Source: Candidatus Gastranaerophilales bacterium (GTDB lineage: Bacteria > Cyanobacteriota > Vampirovibrionia > Gastranaerophilales > Gastranaerophilaceae). Taken from it: a stretch of DNA of 5,160 nucleotides. The stretch covers positions 1-5,160 of the forward strand of contig CAAGQE010000273.1 of the NCBI GenBank assembly GCA_900772035.1, in the 5' to 3' direction. Made by a program: the position numbers and the translations under genes. Under the pieces are notes generated by a model. The model was not told where the DNA came from. It saw nothing but the letters and a program-made list of their open reading frames with translations, and ran no database searches. Within the stretch, counting starts at the first letter, position 1. Every line of letters begins with the position of its first letter. Positions 1 through 4,796 of this stretch are shown in pieces.

Positions 1-114
1 CGAATTAAGGATACCTTTTTCAAATAATTCTATCGCCTTTGTTTTGCTGATTTTTTCCTCGACATTGGCAAGTTCCGCCGAATTATCTATTCCGAGTTTG
101 TTTTCTAACGTCAT
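1..114 (-). CDS. Fic-family protein, N-terminal fragment (cut by window edge)
   Basis: Only the first 38 codons lie in the window, and the reading frame is open to the left edge. The visible protein begins MTLENKLGIDNSAELANVEE, followed by a KISKTKAIELFEKG stretch. This opening resembles the N-terminus of a common group of bacterial Fic (filamentation induced by cAMP) proteins, which start with LENKLGI, NSAELA, EE+ISK and AIELFE before the catalytic domain. Fic enzymes usually transfer AMP or another phosphate-containing group to a target protein, using an HxFx(D/E)GNGR motif. That motif would lie outside the window, so activity cannot be judged. The start is set by a GAGG ribosome site five bases upstream (120-123 on the complement). 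The 62-bp gap after the GtrA gene holds a promoter-like sequence, so it may be transcribed separately. No antitoxin-like gene lies upstream. The assignment rests on recalled similarity of a short N-terminus. Confidence 0.6.
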   Translation of the reverse strand, partial: MTLENKLGIDNSAELANVEEKISKTKAIELFEKGILNS

Positions 115-129
115 AAATACCTCTTATTT

Positions 130-138
130 ATTATAGCA
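130..138 (-). promoter_or_regulatory. Extended -10 promoter element for the Fic gene
   Basis: Read on the minus strand this is TGCTATAAT, a perfect -10 hexamer preceded by a TG extension. No good -35 box is seen at 16-18 bp. A start about seven bases downstream would give a leader of only about 9 nt, with the GAGG ribosome site at its very 5' end. The element sits inside an imperfect palindrome with CTCTT/AAGAG ends (121-147). Confidence 0.5.
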
Positions 139-176
139 TAAAAAGAGGGTGCTTGTGTCGAAAACGCTTGTATTAT

Positions 177-668
177 TTACAATTTCGAGGGTTTTTGATT
201 TTGTTTAAATACAATAAATTTGTTAATCGAAAAGCCTGCGATGAGGTAGATTGCCATTGATATTAAAACGGCATAATCATCTACAACTACGCTCGTTTGA
301 ACGTTTAATAATTTTGCGAAAAAGTCAAAAATAAAATCAGGCAAAAATCTTGATGTAAAATGTCCGAGGTTGTATCCGAGCCAGTACGAAAAAACGTATG
401 CGGGTAGCATTGTCGTGAAAAATTTCACAAACTGCATACCTGCTTTGTCGGTGTTTTTAAACGTGAATTTTTTGTTGAGATAAAACGAGACGATAATTCC
501 CACAACATACGACAACCCCGTTGATACGGGATAAGAAATATGTGACGGAACCTCGTAAATCGGAAAAATGACGTTTAAAAAAATCAATGCCGTTCCGATT
601 CCGACAACTGTGTTTACAAGTCCGACAAGGCAATAGGTTATAAATTCTCGTGATAACAGTTTGTTCAT
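177..668 (-). CDS. GtrA-like (DPMS/GtrA family) membrane protein
   Basis: A 163-residue integral membrane protein with four predicted helices, at about residues 10-33, 43-63, 83-104 and 133-150. Family hallmarks are FITYCLVGLVNTVVG near the N-terminus and SFYLNKKFTFK after helix 2, echoed by INKFIVFK after helix 4. This internal repeat of an N-K-F-x-F element is typical of GtrA/DPMS proteins (PF04138). Members are linked to moving or flipping lipid-linked sugars, often undecaprenyl-phosphate glucose, for cell-surface polysaccharide or teichoic acid decoration, but many have no known substrate. No glycosyltransferase gene lies beside it, so the substrate cannot be inferred. It begins 12 bp after the DUF815 ATPase stop with no promoter between them, so the two are probably cotranscribed. 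Its ribosome site is weak: only CGGA is recognisable upstream of the ATG. Length is normal for the family. Confidence 0.85.
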   Translation of the reverse strand: MNKLLSREFITYCLVGLVNTVVGIGTALIFLNVIFPIYEVPSHISYPVSTGLSYVVGIIVSFYLNKKFTFKNTDKAGMQFVKFFTTMLPAYVFSYWLGYNLGHFTSRFLPDFIFDFFAKLLNVQTSVVVDDYAVLISMAIYLIAGFSINKFIVFKQNQKPSKL

Positions 669-680
669 TTTGCGTCCGAA

Positions 681-1943
681 TTATGAATTATAGGTCAAAT
701 CTAAGTATTGACGCGCAATTCTCGGAGAACGATAACCTCTTGCGAGTGCGTATTTCTCAACACCTTCCGCAATTTCTTCAAAAGGCGCCGTGAGTTTTCT
801 GTCTGTCGCAATCTGTTTTGTGATTTCGAGGAATTGGTCTTTTGACGGCATTTGATAAGTTATCATAAGTCCAAATCTGTCCGACAAAGACATTAATTCG
901 TCGATTGTATCTTCTCTGTGAATTTCATCCCCTTCACGGACCGAGAAGGTTTCTTTTACAATGTGACGTCTGTTTGACGTTGCGTAAATAACCGTGTTTT
1001 CGGGCTGCGAGCATATTGAGCCTTCAAGCACCGCTTTTAAAGTTCCCATATTGTCATCATCTTCGCTAAATGTCAAATCGTCAATAAAGATAAGGAATTT
1101 GAGCGGATTTGTCGACAAAGTTTGCATAATCGAACTTAAATATTTCAGTTTGTTTTTTTCAAGCTGAATAATTCTCAAGCCCATTTCCGCATATTCGTTT
1201 GCAAGCGCCTTTACGCAAGAAGATTTGCCCGTTCCTCTGTCGCCGTACAAAAGCACATTGTTATAAGGATTTTGTGACATAAATGCGACCAAATTGTCGT
1301 TGGCTTTCTGTTTTTGAGGTTCGTAAAGTTTCAAATCTTCAAGTTTAACTTTATCGGGGTGTGTAACGGGAACGAGTTCACCGCTTGAATTTACGCGGAA
1401 AGAGTAATGCTTTGCAAATTCTCCCGTGCCGTTTTTGATGTAAAATCTTACAAAATCAGCGAGAAAATCTTCCCATTTATCCTTTTTGCCTGCGTGCTTG
1501 AACGCGCTTGAATATGCGGGAAGCGAGTCTTGAATGTCTTCAAGTTGAGGGTTGTTTGCCAAAATGCCCGAAACAATTTCGTCGTATTCGATTTCGGCTA
1601 AAAGTCTTAATGTCATAAGGTCTTTTTTCGCCGCATCAACAACGTGGGTCGAGATTTCATGGAATTGGTTTTGCGCGCATTTTACCGAAAATGCATTTTC
1701 CGCATACAAAATTAAATCGTAGATATAATTCGGCAAACTTGCCGTCATATTTGCTTTGTAGAGTTCCGTACACATATTTGTATAATAATTTAATGCTTCC
1801 GGATAAATTTGTTCCTTAAAATCTCTTTTAGACAAAATTTCCACGAGTTTGCACAAATTGCCGAGAACTTTATCCTCTTTTAAATCCGCGAAAACCGTCA
1901 TTGTTTCTGTCAAATGGTATAAATGTATAAACTTGTTTTTCAT
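681..1943 (-). CDS. DUF815-type AAA ATPase
   Basis: A 420-residue cytosolic P-loop ATPase with no signal peptide. The C-terminal half is a AAA domain. Walker A is GDRGTGKSS (residues 234-242), Walker B is LIFIDDLTF (284-292, acidic pair D288/D289), sensor 1 is ATSNRRH with N324, there is a SDRFGL element (354-359), and a sensor-2-like RSPRIARQYL lies near 405-414. This layout, with RGTGKSS, FIDDL and SLSDRFGL, matches the DUF815 family (PF05673), whose role is unknown. The first 200 or so residues are a variable helical region. An in-frame ATG 33 bp upstream (1974-1976) would give 431 residues. I prefer the start at 1943 because AGAGGA lies six bases before it (1950-1955 on the complement) and because the upstream ATG abuts the -10 box of a good promoter. 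GtrA follows after 12 bp. All key catalytic residues are intact. Confidence 0.85.
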   Translation of the reverse strand: MKNKFIHLYHLTETMTVFADLKEDKVLGNLCKLVEILSKRDFKEQIYPEALNYYTNMCTELYKANMTASLPNYIYDLILYAENAFSVKCAQNQFHEISTHVVDAAKKDLMTLRLLAEIEYDEIVSGILANNPQLEDIQDSLPAYSSAFKHAGKKDKWEDFLADFVRFYIKNGTGEFAKHYSFRVNSSGELVPVTHPDKVKLEDLKLYEPQKQKANDNLVAFMSQNPYNNVLLYGDRGTGKSSCVKALANEYAEMGLRIIQLEKNKLKYLSSIMQTLSTNPLKFLIFIDDLTFSEDDDNMGTLKAVLEGSICSQPENTVIYATSNRRHIVKETFSVREGDEIHREDTIDELMSLSDRFGLMITYQMPSKDQFLEITKQIATDRKLTAPFEEIAEGVEKYALARGYRSPRIARQYLDLTYNS

Positions 1944-1964
1944 TGAACTTCCTCTTTTGAAAAC

Positions 1965-1993
1965 AGTATAATTCATATTCCGAAAATTGTGAA
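1965..1993 (-). promoter_or_regulatory. Sigma-70-type promoter for the DUF815-GtrA unit
   Basis: On the minus strand TTCACA (1988-1993) and TATACT (1965-1970) are separated by exactly 17 bp, each matching consensus at five of six positions. Transcription would begin near 1958, giving a leader of about 15 nt that holds the AGAGGA ribosome site. It excludes the upstream ATG at 1976 as the start, since that codon would lie before the transcript begins. Confidence 0.6.
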
Positions 1994-1999
1994 ATTTGT

Positions 2000-2017
2000 A
2001 TCTATTGCGTAATAGAT
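2000..2017 (-). terminator. Weak AT-rich hairpin after the DMT transporter gene
   Basis: A perfect 7-bp stem, ATCTATT and AATAGAT, closes a 4-base loop directly after the transporter stop codon. On the minus strand it is followed by ACAAATTT rather than a clean T-run. On the plus strand it is followed by TTTTA, but no plus-strand gene ends here. It may be a weak terminator or 3'-end stabilising hairpin that separates the transporter from the DUF815 promoter. Confidence 0.35.
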
Positions 2018-2018
2018 T

Positions 2019-2432
2019 TTATACAACCATCAAAATCGTTCCGACCGTTATCAAAATGCATCCGAAAATCATTTTGAAATTCATCGTTTCTCTTAAAAAA
2101 ATCGCTGATAGCAAAAGCACAAAAACGAGGCTGAATTTGTCGATTGTTACGACCCTTGAGGTTTCTCCCATTTGAAGGGCTTTGAAGTAACACAACCACG
2201 ACAAGCCTGTCATTAACCCCGAAATCACAAGAAATATCCATGTCTTTTGCGGTATTGAAGTTATGTTTTGAAATTCCTTTGTCGAAAAAACAATCCCAGT
2301 CGAAATAATCAGCACAACAAAGGTTCTGATTGCGGTTGCAAGATTTGAGTTAATTCCCGAAACGCCGACTTTAGCCGTAATTGCCGTTAATGCTGCGAAA
2401 ACGGCGCTTCCTAATGCATACAATATCCACAT
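2019..2432 (-). CDS. Single-domain EamA/DMT-superfamily transporter
   Basis: A 137-residue, very hydrophobic protein with about five membrane helices (roughly residues 2-20, 32-50, 64-83, 100-113 and 120-137). This is half the size of the usual ten-helix DMT exporter. The stretch CYFKALQMGETSRVVTIDKF (81-100) resembles the signature of small EamA-family (PF00892) proteins, where Y-F-x-A-L-Q-x-G and V-x-x-I-D-K recur. EamA proteins export or import small metabolites, but the substrate cannot be read from sequence. With one domain it should act as a dimer. Arg and Lys are nearly equal on the two predicted sides of the membrane. The start is set by AGAGGT four bases before the ATG (2437-2442 on the complement). 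It is divergent from the YjbQ gene. The protein ends cleanly after helix 5, with no second EamA half in the next 40 bp, so it looks like a natural half-size protein and not a truncation. Confidence 0.85.
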   Translation of the reverse strand: MWILYALGSAVFAALTAITAKVGVSGINSNLATAIRTFVVLIISTGIVFSTKEFQNITSIPQKTWIFLVISGLMTGLSWLCYFKALQMGETSRVVTIDKFSLVFVLLLSAIFLRETMNFKMIFGCILITVGTILMVV

Positions 2433-2452
2433 ATATACCTCTTTTCGCCGAT

Positions 2453-2461
2453 ATTATATCA
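2453..2461 (-). promoter_or_regulatory. Extended -10 promoter element for the DMT transporter
   Basis: Minus-strand TGATATAAT is a perfect -10 hexamer with a TG extension. No convincing -35 box sits at 17 bp (CAACTT). Transcription from about 2446 would give a leader near 14 nt that contains the AGAGGT ribosome site. Confidence 0.55.
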
Positions 2462-2501
2462 CGTAGTAAATTGTAAAGTTGTATATGATTTTTCAAAAAA
2501 T

Positions 2502-2510
2502 TGATAAAAT
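2502..2510 (+). promoter_or_regulatory. Possible extended -10 element for the YjbQ-M14 unit
   Basis: TGATAAAAT is a five-of-six -10 hexamer with a TG extension, 19 bp before the YjbQ start. This matches the spacing of the divergent promoter on the other strand. No good -35 is seen; TTGTAT (2479-2484) would need a 20-bp spacer. The surrounding DNA is very AT-rich, so chance matches are likely. A competing TATGAT lies at 2484-2489. Confidence 0.3.
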
Positions 2511-2529
2511 TGTAAAAAAAGGAGAAACT

Positions 2530-2943
2530 ATGAAATTTCACACAAAATACCTTTGGGTTCATACAAAAAATATCCACGATTACATAAATATTACCCGTGA
2601 TGTTGAACAGGCGCTTTATGAAAGCGGAATCAATGACGGTATGATTTTGGTCAGCGCAATGCACATTACGGCAGGTATTTACGTCAATGATGCCGAAAGC
2701 GGGCTTATTCAGGACATTGAAAAATGGCTTGAGGATGTTGCGCCGTTTAATATAAATTATAAGCACCACCAAACGGGCGAAACCAACGGTGATGCGCATT
2801 TAAAGAGCCTTGTTATCGGGCATGAAATTATAGTTCCCGTAACTGACGGCAGATTGGACTTTGGAACTTGGCAGCAAATTTATTATGCGGAATTTGACGG
2901 TCAACGAGATAAGCGCATTTTGATTAAGGTTATGGGTGAATAA
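2530..2943 (+). CDS. yjbQ: YjbQ/UPF0047 family protein (secondary thiamine-phosphate synthase-like)
   Basis: A 137-residue soluble protein covering the whole UPF0047 (YjbQ) family domain. Visible hallmarks are [16 protein letters not shown] (43-58), NGDAHLKS (86-93), [16 protein letters not shown] (102-117) and the ending [17 protein letters not shown]. The histidines H45 and H90 with D88 lie in the most conserved blocks. E. coli YjbQ can supply thiamine-phosphate synthase activity when overexpressed, which gave the family its database name, but the natural role is unsettled. No thiamine gene lies nearby to support it here. An in-frame TTG lies 51 bp upstream (2479), but the ATG at 2530 has a strong GGAG ribosome site five bases before it (2521-2524) and gives the usual family length and start. 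It overlaps the next gene by one base (TAATG), which implies translational coupling. Confidence 0.9.
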   Translation: MKFHTKYLWVHTKNIHDYINITRDVEQALYESGINDGMILVSAMHITAGIYVNDAESGLIQDIEKWLEDVAPFNINYKHHQTGETNGDAHLKSLVIGHEIIVPVTDGRLDFGTWQQIYYAEFDGQRDKRILIKVMGE

Positions 2944-3587
2944 TGATTAAAACACTTGAAACTGTTACATCTGCGCAAGGGCGCGAGATTAAACTCCTTG
3001 AGGCGGAATCATCTTCAAAGTCTAAAACCGTTTTGATGATTGGTGTTTTTCACGGAGACGAACCGCAAGGAGAATATTTGCTCGAAAAATTTATTGAGAC
3101 ACGAAAAACTCCTTGCAAAAACAGGGTTTTGATTATTCCCTGCTTAAATCCCGACGGAAAAATTTTGAATACAAGACAAAATTCCAACGGGGTGGATTTG
3201 AACAGAAATTTTCCCACAAAAAATCGAAAAATGCTTGAAGATAAACATTATTATTGCGGTGAAACTCCTGCGAGTGAAGTCGAAACACGCTTTATGATTG
3301 ATGTTTTGGAAAAATATAAGCCCGAATTTATTCTTTCTTTGCACGCTCCGTATAAAGTTGTGAACTTTGACGGTGACGCGAGGGTCTTTGCGGAGAAAAT
3401 ATCGGCTTTGACGGGCTATCCCGTTGAGGAAGATATCGGCTACGAAACCCCCGGAAGTTTCGGTACTTACGCAGGAAAAGAAAGAAATATTCCGACTATA
3501 ACGCTCGAGCTTCCCGAAGATAAATCGGACGAGGATTTGTGGGCGGAAACATGCAGAATTTTTGATTATATTTCTGATGAAATATAA
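2943..3587 (+). CDS. M14-family zinc peptidase, murein peptide amidase-like
   Basis: A 214-residue enzyme of the zinc carboxypeptidase (M14) fold. The zinc site is visible as HGDE (H37 and E40, the HxxE motif) and H134 in LSLHAP. Substrate-binding residues appear in the TRQNSNGVDLNRNFP block (77-91: R78, N87, R88). The catalytic glutamate is probably E189 in ITLELPE. The NPDG and NGVDLNRNFP pattern and the short length resemble MpaA-type amidases, which cut the gamma-D-Glu to diaminopimelate bond in peptidoglycan peptides during recycling. There is no signal peptide, so action in the cytosol on imported muropeptides is a reasonable inference. Other M14 substrates are possible. The ATG overlaps the YjbQ stop by one base, with GGGTG (2934-2938) as a possible ribosome site. 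No clear terminator follows; a 5-bp CAAAA/TTTTG stem at 3591-3607 is too weak to call. Confidence 0.85.
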   Translation: MIKTLETVTSAQGREIKLLEAESSSKSKTVLMIGVFHGDEPQGEYLLEKFIETRKTPCKNRVLIIPCLNPDGKILNTRQNSNGVDLNRNFPTKNRKMLEDKHYYCGETPASEVETRFMIDVLEKYKPEFILSLHAPYKVVNFDGDARVFAEKISALTGYPVEEDIGYETPGSFGTYAGKERNIPTITLELPEDKSDEDLWAETCRIFDYISDEI

Positions 3588-3626
3588 CTTCAAAACGCTT
3601 GATTTTGTAAACAATATTGGCATTTA

Positions 3627-3655
3627 TTGCCTAGGTGGAAAATTTGTGTTATCAT
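3627..3655 (+). promoter_or_regulatory. Promoter for efp-accB-accC
   Basis: TTGCCT (3627-3632) and TATCAT (3650-3655) are separated by exactly 17 bp, and the -10 is extended by TG at 3647-3648. This is the best promoter candidate on the plus strand. Transcription would begin near 3662, giving a leader of about 25 nt with the AAGGA ribosome site. The -35 overlaps a small GGCA/TGCC inverted repeat (3619-3631). Confidence 0.6.
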
Positions 3656-3686
3656 TTTTTCGCACAGTAAATAAGGATAAATTTAT

Positions 3687-4244
3687 ATGATTTCTGTAAA
3701 CGATTTAAAAACTGGTTTGACACTTGAATTGGATAACGGACTTTGGTCAGTTATTGAATTTCTTCACGTTAAACCCGGTAAAGGTGCCGCATTCGTAAAA
3801 ACTAAATTGAAAAAGATTGAAACAGGTCAAGTTGTTGAAAGAACTTTCAGAGCAGGCGAAAAGGTTGCTAAGGCTCAACTCGACAAAAAAGAAATGCAAT
3901 ACCTTTACAAAGAAGGTAATGATTTCGTAATGATGGATATGGAATCATACGAACAAATGAACATTCCTGCTACTCACATCGGCGACGGAATTAAATACCT
4001 TAAAGAAAATATGAACGTTATGGTATTGTTACACGATGGCAAAATCATCGGTGTAGATATTCCTAACCACGTTGAATTGACAGTAACTGATACTCCTCCT
4101 GCTGAAAGAGGTAACACATCACAAGGCGGTACTAAACCTGCTACACTTGAAACAGGTGCAGTTGTTCAAGTTCCTTTCTTGGTAATGAACGGTGATGTAA
4201 TCAGAGTTGATACAAGAACAAACGAGTATCTCGGTAGAGTATAG
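3687..4244 (+). CDS. efp: Translation elongation factor P
   Basis: A 185-residue protein of full family length. It binds the ribosome between the P and E sites and promotes peptide bond formation at proline runs. Domain order is an N-terminal KOW-like domain (about 1-63), a central OB domain (about 66-126) and a C-terminal OB domain (about 129-185) with the signature GNTSQGGTKPATLETGA. The domain I loop reads HVKPGKGAAFV, with K32 at the tip. This is the position modified by 5-aminopentanol in Bacillus subtilis. The E. coli-type beta-lysyl loop differs, and no EpmA or EpmB gene is visible. VVERTFRAGE (49-58) is especially like cyanobacterial EF-P. AAGGA (3673-3677) lies nine bases before the ATG. 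Six of its seven proline codons are CCT, unlike the M14 gene upstream, which suggests high expression. accB follows after 11 bp. Confidence 0.97.
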   Translation: MISVNDLKTGLTLELDNGLWSVIEFLHVKPGKGAAFVKTKLKKIETGQVVERTFRAGEKVAKAQLDKKEMQYLYKEGNDFVMMDMESYEQMNIPATHIGDGIKYLKENMNVMVLLHDGKIIGVDIPNHVELTVTDTPPAERGNTSQGGTKPATLETGAVVQVPFLVMNGDVIRVDTRTNEYLGRV

Positions 4245-4255
4245 GTATTTTAATT

Positions 4256-4723
4256 ATGAATTTTGAAACAGATTATATTAAAAAACTTGCAAAAATCTTG
4301 TCAGATAACGATTTGACGGAAATTGCGCTTGAAAAAGGTGAAGATACAATCATCCTCAGACGAGACAAAGAAGTTACAAGAGTTGTAACTGAAGCGGCTC
4401 CGATGATTGCACAACCTCAAACAGTTGCTCCTCAAGTCGTTCAGCCTCAAGTTCAACAAGCAGAACCTGCAAAAGAAGAAGAAATCAAGGGTACACCGAT
4501 TGTATCACCTATGGTTGGTACTTTCTATGCTGCTCCTTCTTCGGACGATGCACCTTTCGTTCAAGTTGGTGACACCGTTTCTAAAGGTCAGGTTGTTTGT
4601 ATCGTTGAAGCAATGAAACTTATGAACAAAATTGAGTCTGAAGTTGCAGGTAAGATTGTTAAAATTTGCGTTGAAAACGGCAAACCCGTTGAATACGGTC
4701 AAGTTTTGATGTATGTAGAGTAG
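4256..4723 (+). CDS. accB: Acetyl-CoA carboxylase biotin carboxyl carrier protein
   Basis: A 155-residue protein that carries the biotin arm of acetyl-CoA carboxylase between biotin carboxylase (AccC) and the carboxyltransferase (AccA/AccD). The short N-terminal helix region (about 3-37, ending TIILRRDKE) matches the usual AccB start. A linker rich in Ala, Pro and Gln follows (about 47-71), then the biotinyl domain (about 79-155). The biotin site is EAMKLMNKIESE, with K121 expected to be biotinylated by BirA. Upstream, SPMVGTFYAAPSSDDAPFV contains the thumb-type segment typical of acetyl-CoA carboxylase BCCP. It starts 11 bp after the efp stop. Its ribosome site is modest: AGGT overlaps the efp stop codon at 4243-4246, about nine bases from the ATG, so coupling with efp translation is likely. 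accC follows after a 73-bp gap holding an inverted repeat. Seven of ten proline codons are CCT. Confidence 0.97.
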   Translation: MNFETDYIKKLAKILSDNDLTEIALEKGEDTIILRRDKEVTRVVTEAAPMIAQPQTVAPQVVQPQVQQAEPAKEEEIKGTPIVSPMVGTFYAAPSSDDAPFVQVGDTVSKGQVVCIVEAMKLMNKIESEVAGKIVKICVENGKPVEYGQVLMYVE

Positions 4724-4737
4724 ATTAATATACAATT

Positions 4738-4778
4738 TTTTGCACAAAAAGTAGCCTTAGGGCAAAATTTGTGCAAAA
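4738..4778. repeat. Perfect 11-bp inverted repeat between accB and accC
   Basis: TTTTGCACAAA (4738-4748) and TTTGTGCAAAA (4768-4778) are exact reverse complements around a 19-base centre. That centre holds a smaller GCC/GGC stem with a TTAG loop (4754-4763). The repeat ends seven bases before the GAGG ribosome site of accC (4786-4789). It is followed by ATATTG and not a T-run, so it is not a typical intrinsic terminator. It could be an RNA hairpin that sets the accB to accC expression ratio, a processing site, or a DNA operator. The structure is seen; its role is inferred. Confidence 0.7.
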
Positions 4779-4796
4779 TATTGTTGAGGCATAATT

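Noticed and set aside
1944..1976. An 11-codon N-terminal extension of the DUF815 ATPase from an upstream in-frame ATG
   Set aside because: That ATG abuts the -10 box of a well-spaced promoter, so it should not be in the transcript. The downstream ATG has a strong AGAGGA ribosome site.
2479..2529. A 17-codon N-terminal extension of YjbQ starting at TTG
   Set aside because: It is Lys/Ile-rich AT sequence with no family similarity. The ATG at 2530 has GGAG at ideal spacing and gives the normal family length.
2371..2799. Minus-strand reading frame of 142 codons opposite the YjbQ gene
   Set aside because: It lies across the clearly coding YjbQ gene and the divergent promoter region and shows no domain features. 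The minus-strand frames at 2002-2241 and 3144-3623 and those opposite or inside accB and accC (4407-4616, 4505-4747, 4812-5090) are rejected for the same reason.
161..3601. The 10-mer AAAACGCTTG present at 161-170 and again at 3592-3601, both in intergenic DNA
   Set aside because: A shared 10-mer is expected several times by chance in 5 kb of AT-rich DNA, and the flanks do not align well.
3591..3631. Possible terminator after the M14 gene (CAAAA/TTTTG stem at 3591-3607, GGCA/TGCC stem at 3619-3631)
   Set aside because: Stems are only 4-5 bp, neither is followed by a T-run, and the second overlaps the efp promoter -35.
4769..4795. A promoter for accC made of TTGTGC and CATAAT
   Set aside because: The spacer is only 15 bp, and transcription would begin inside the accC coding sequence, after the ribosome site.
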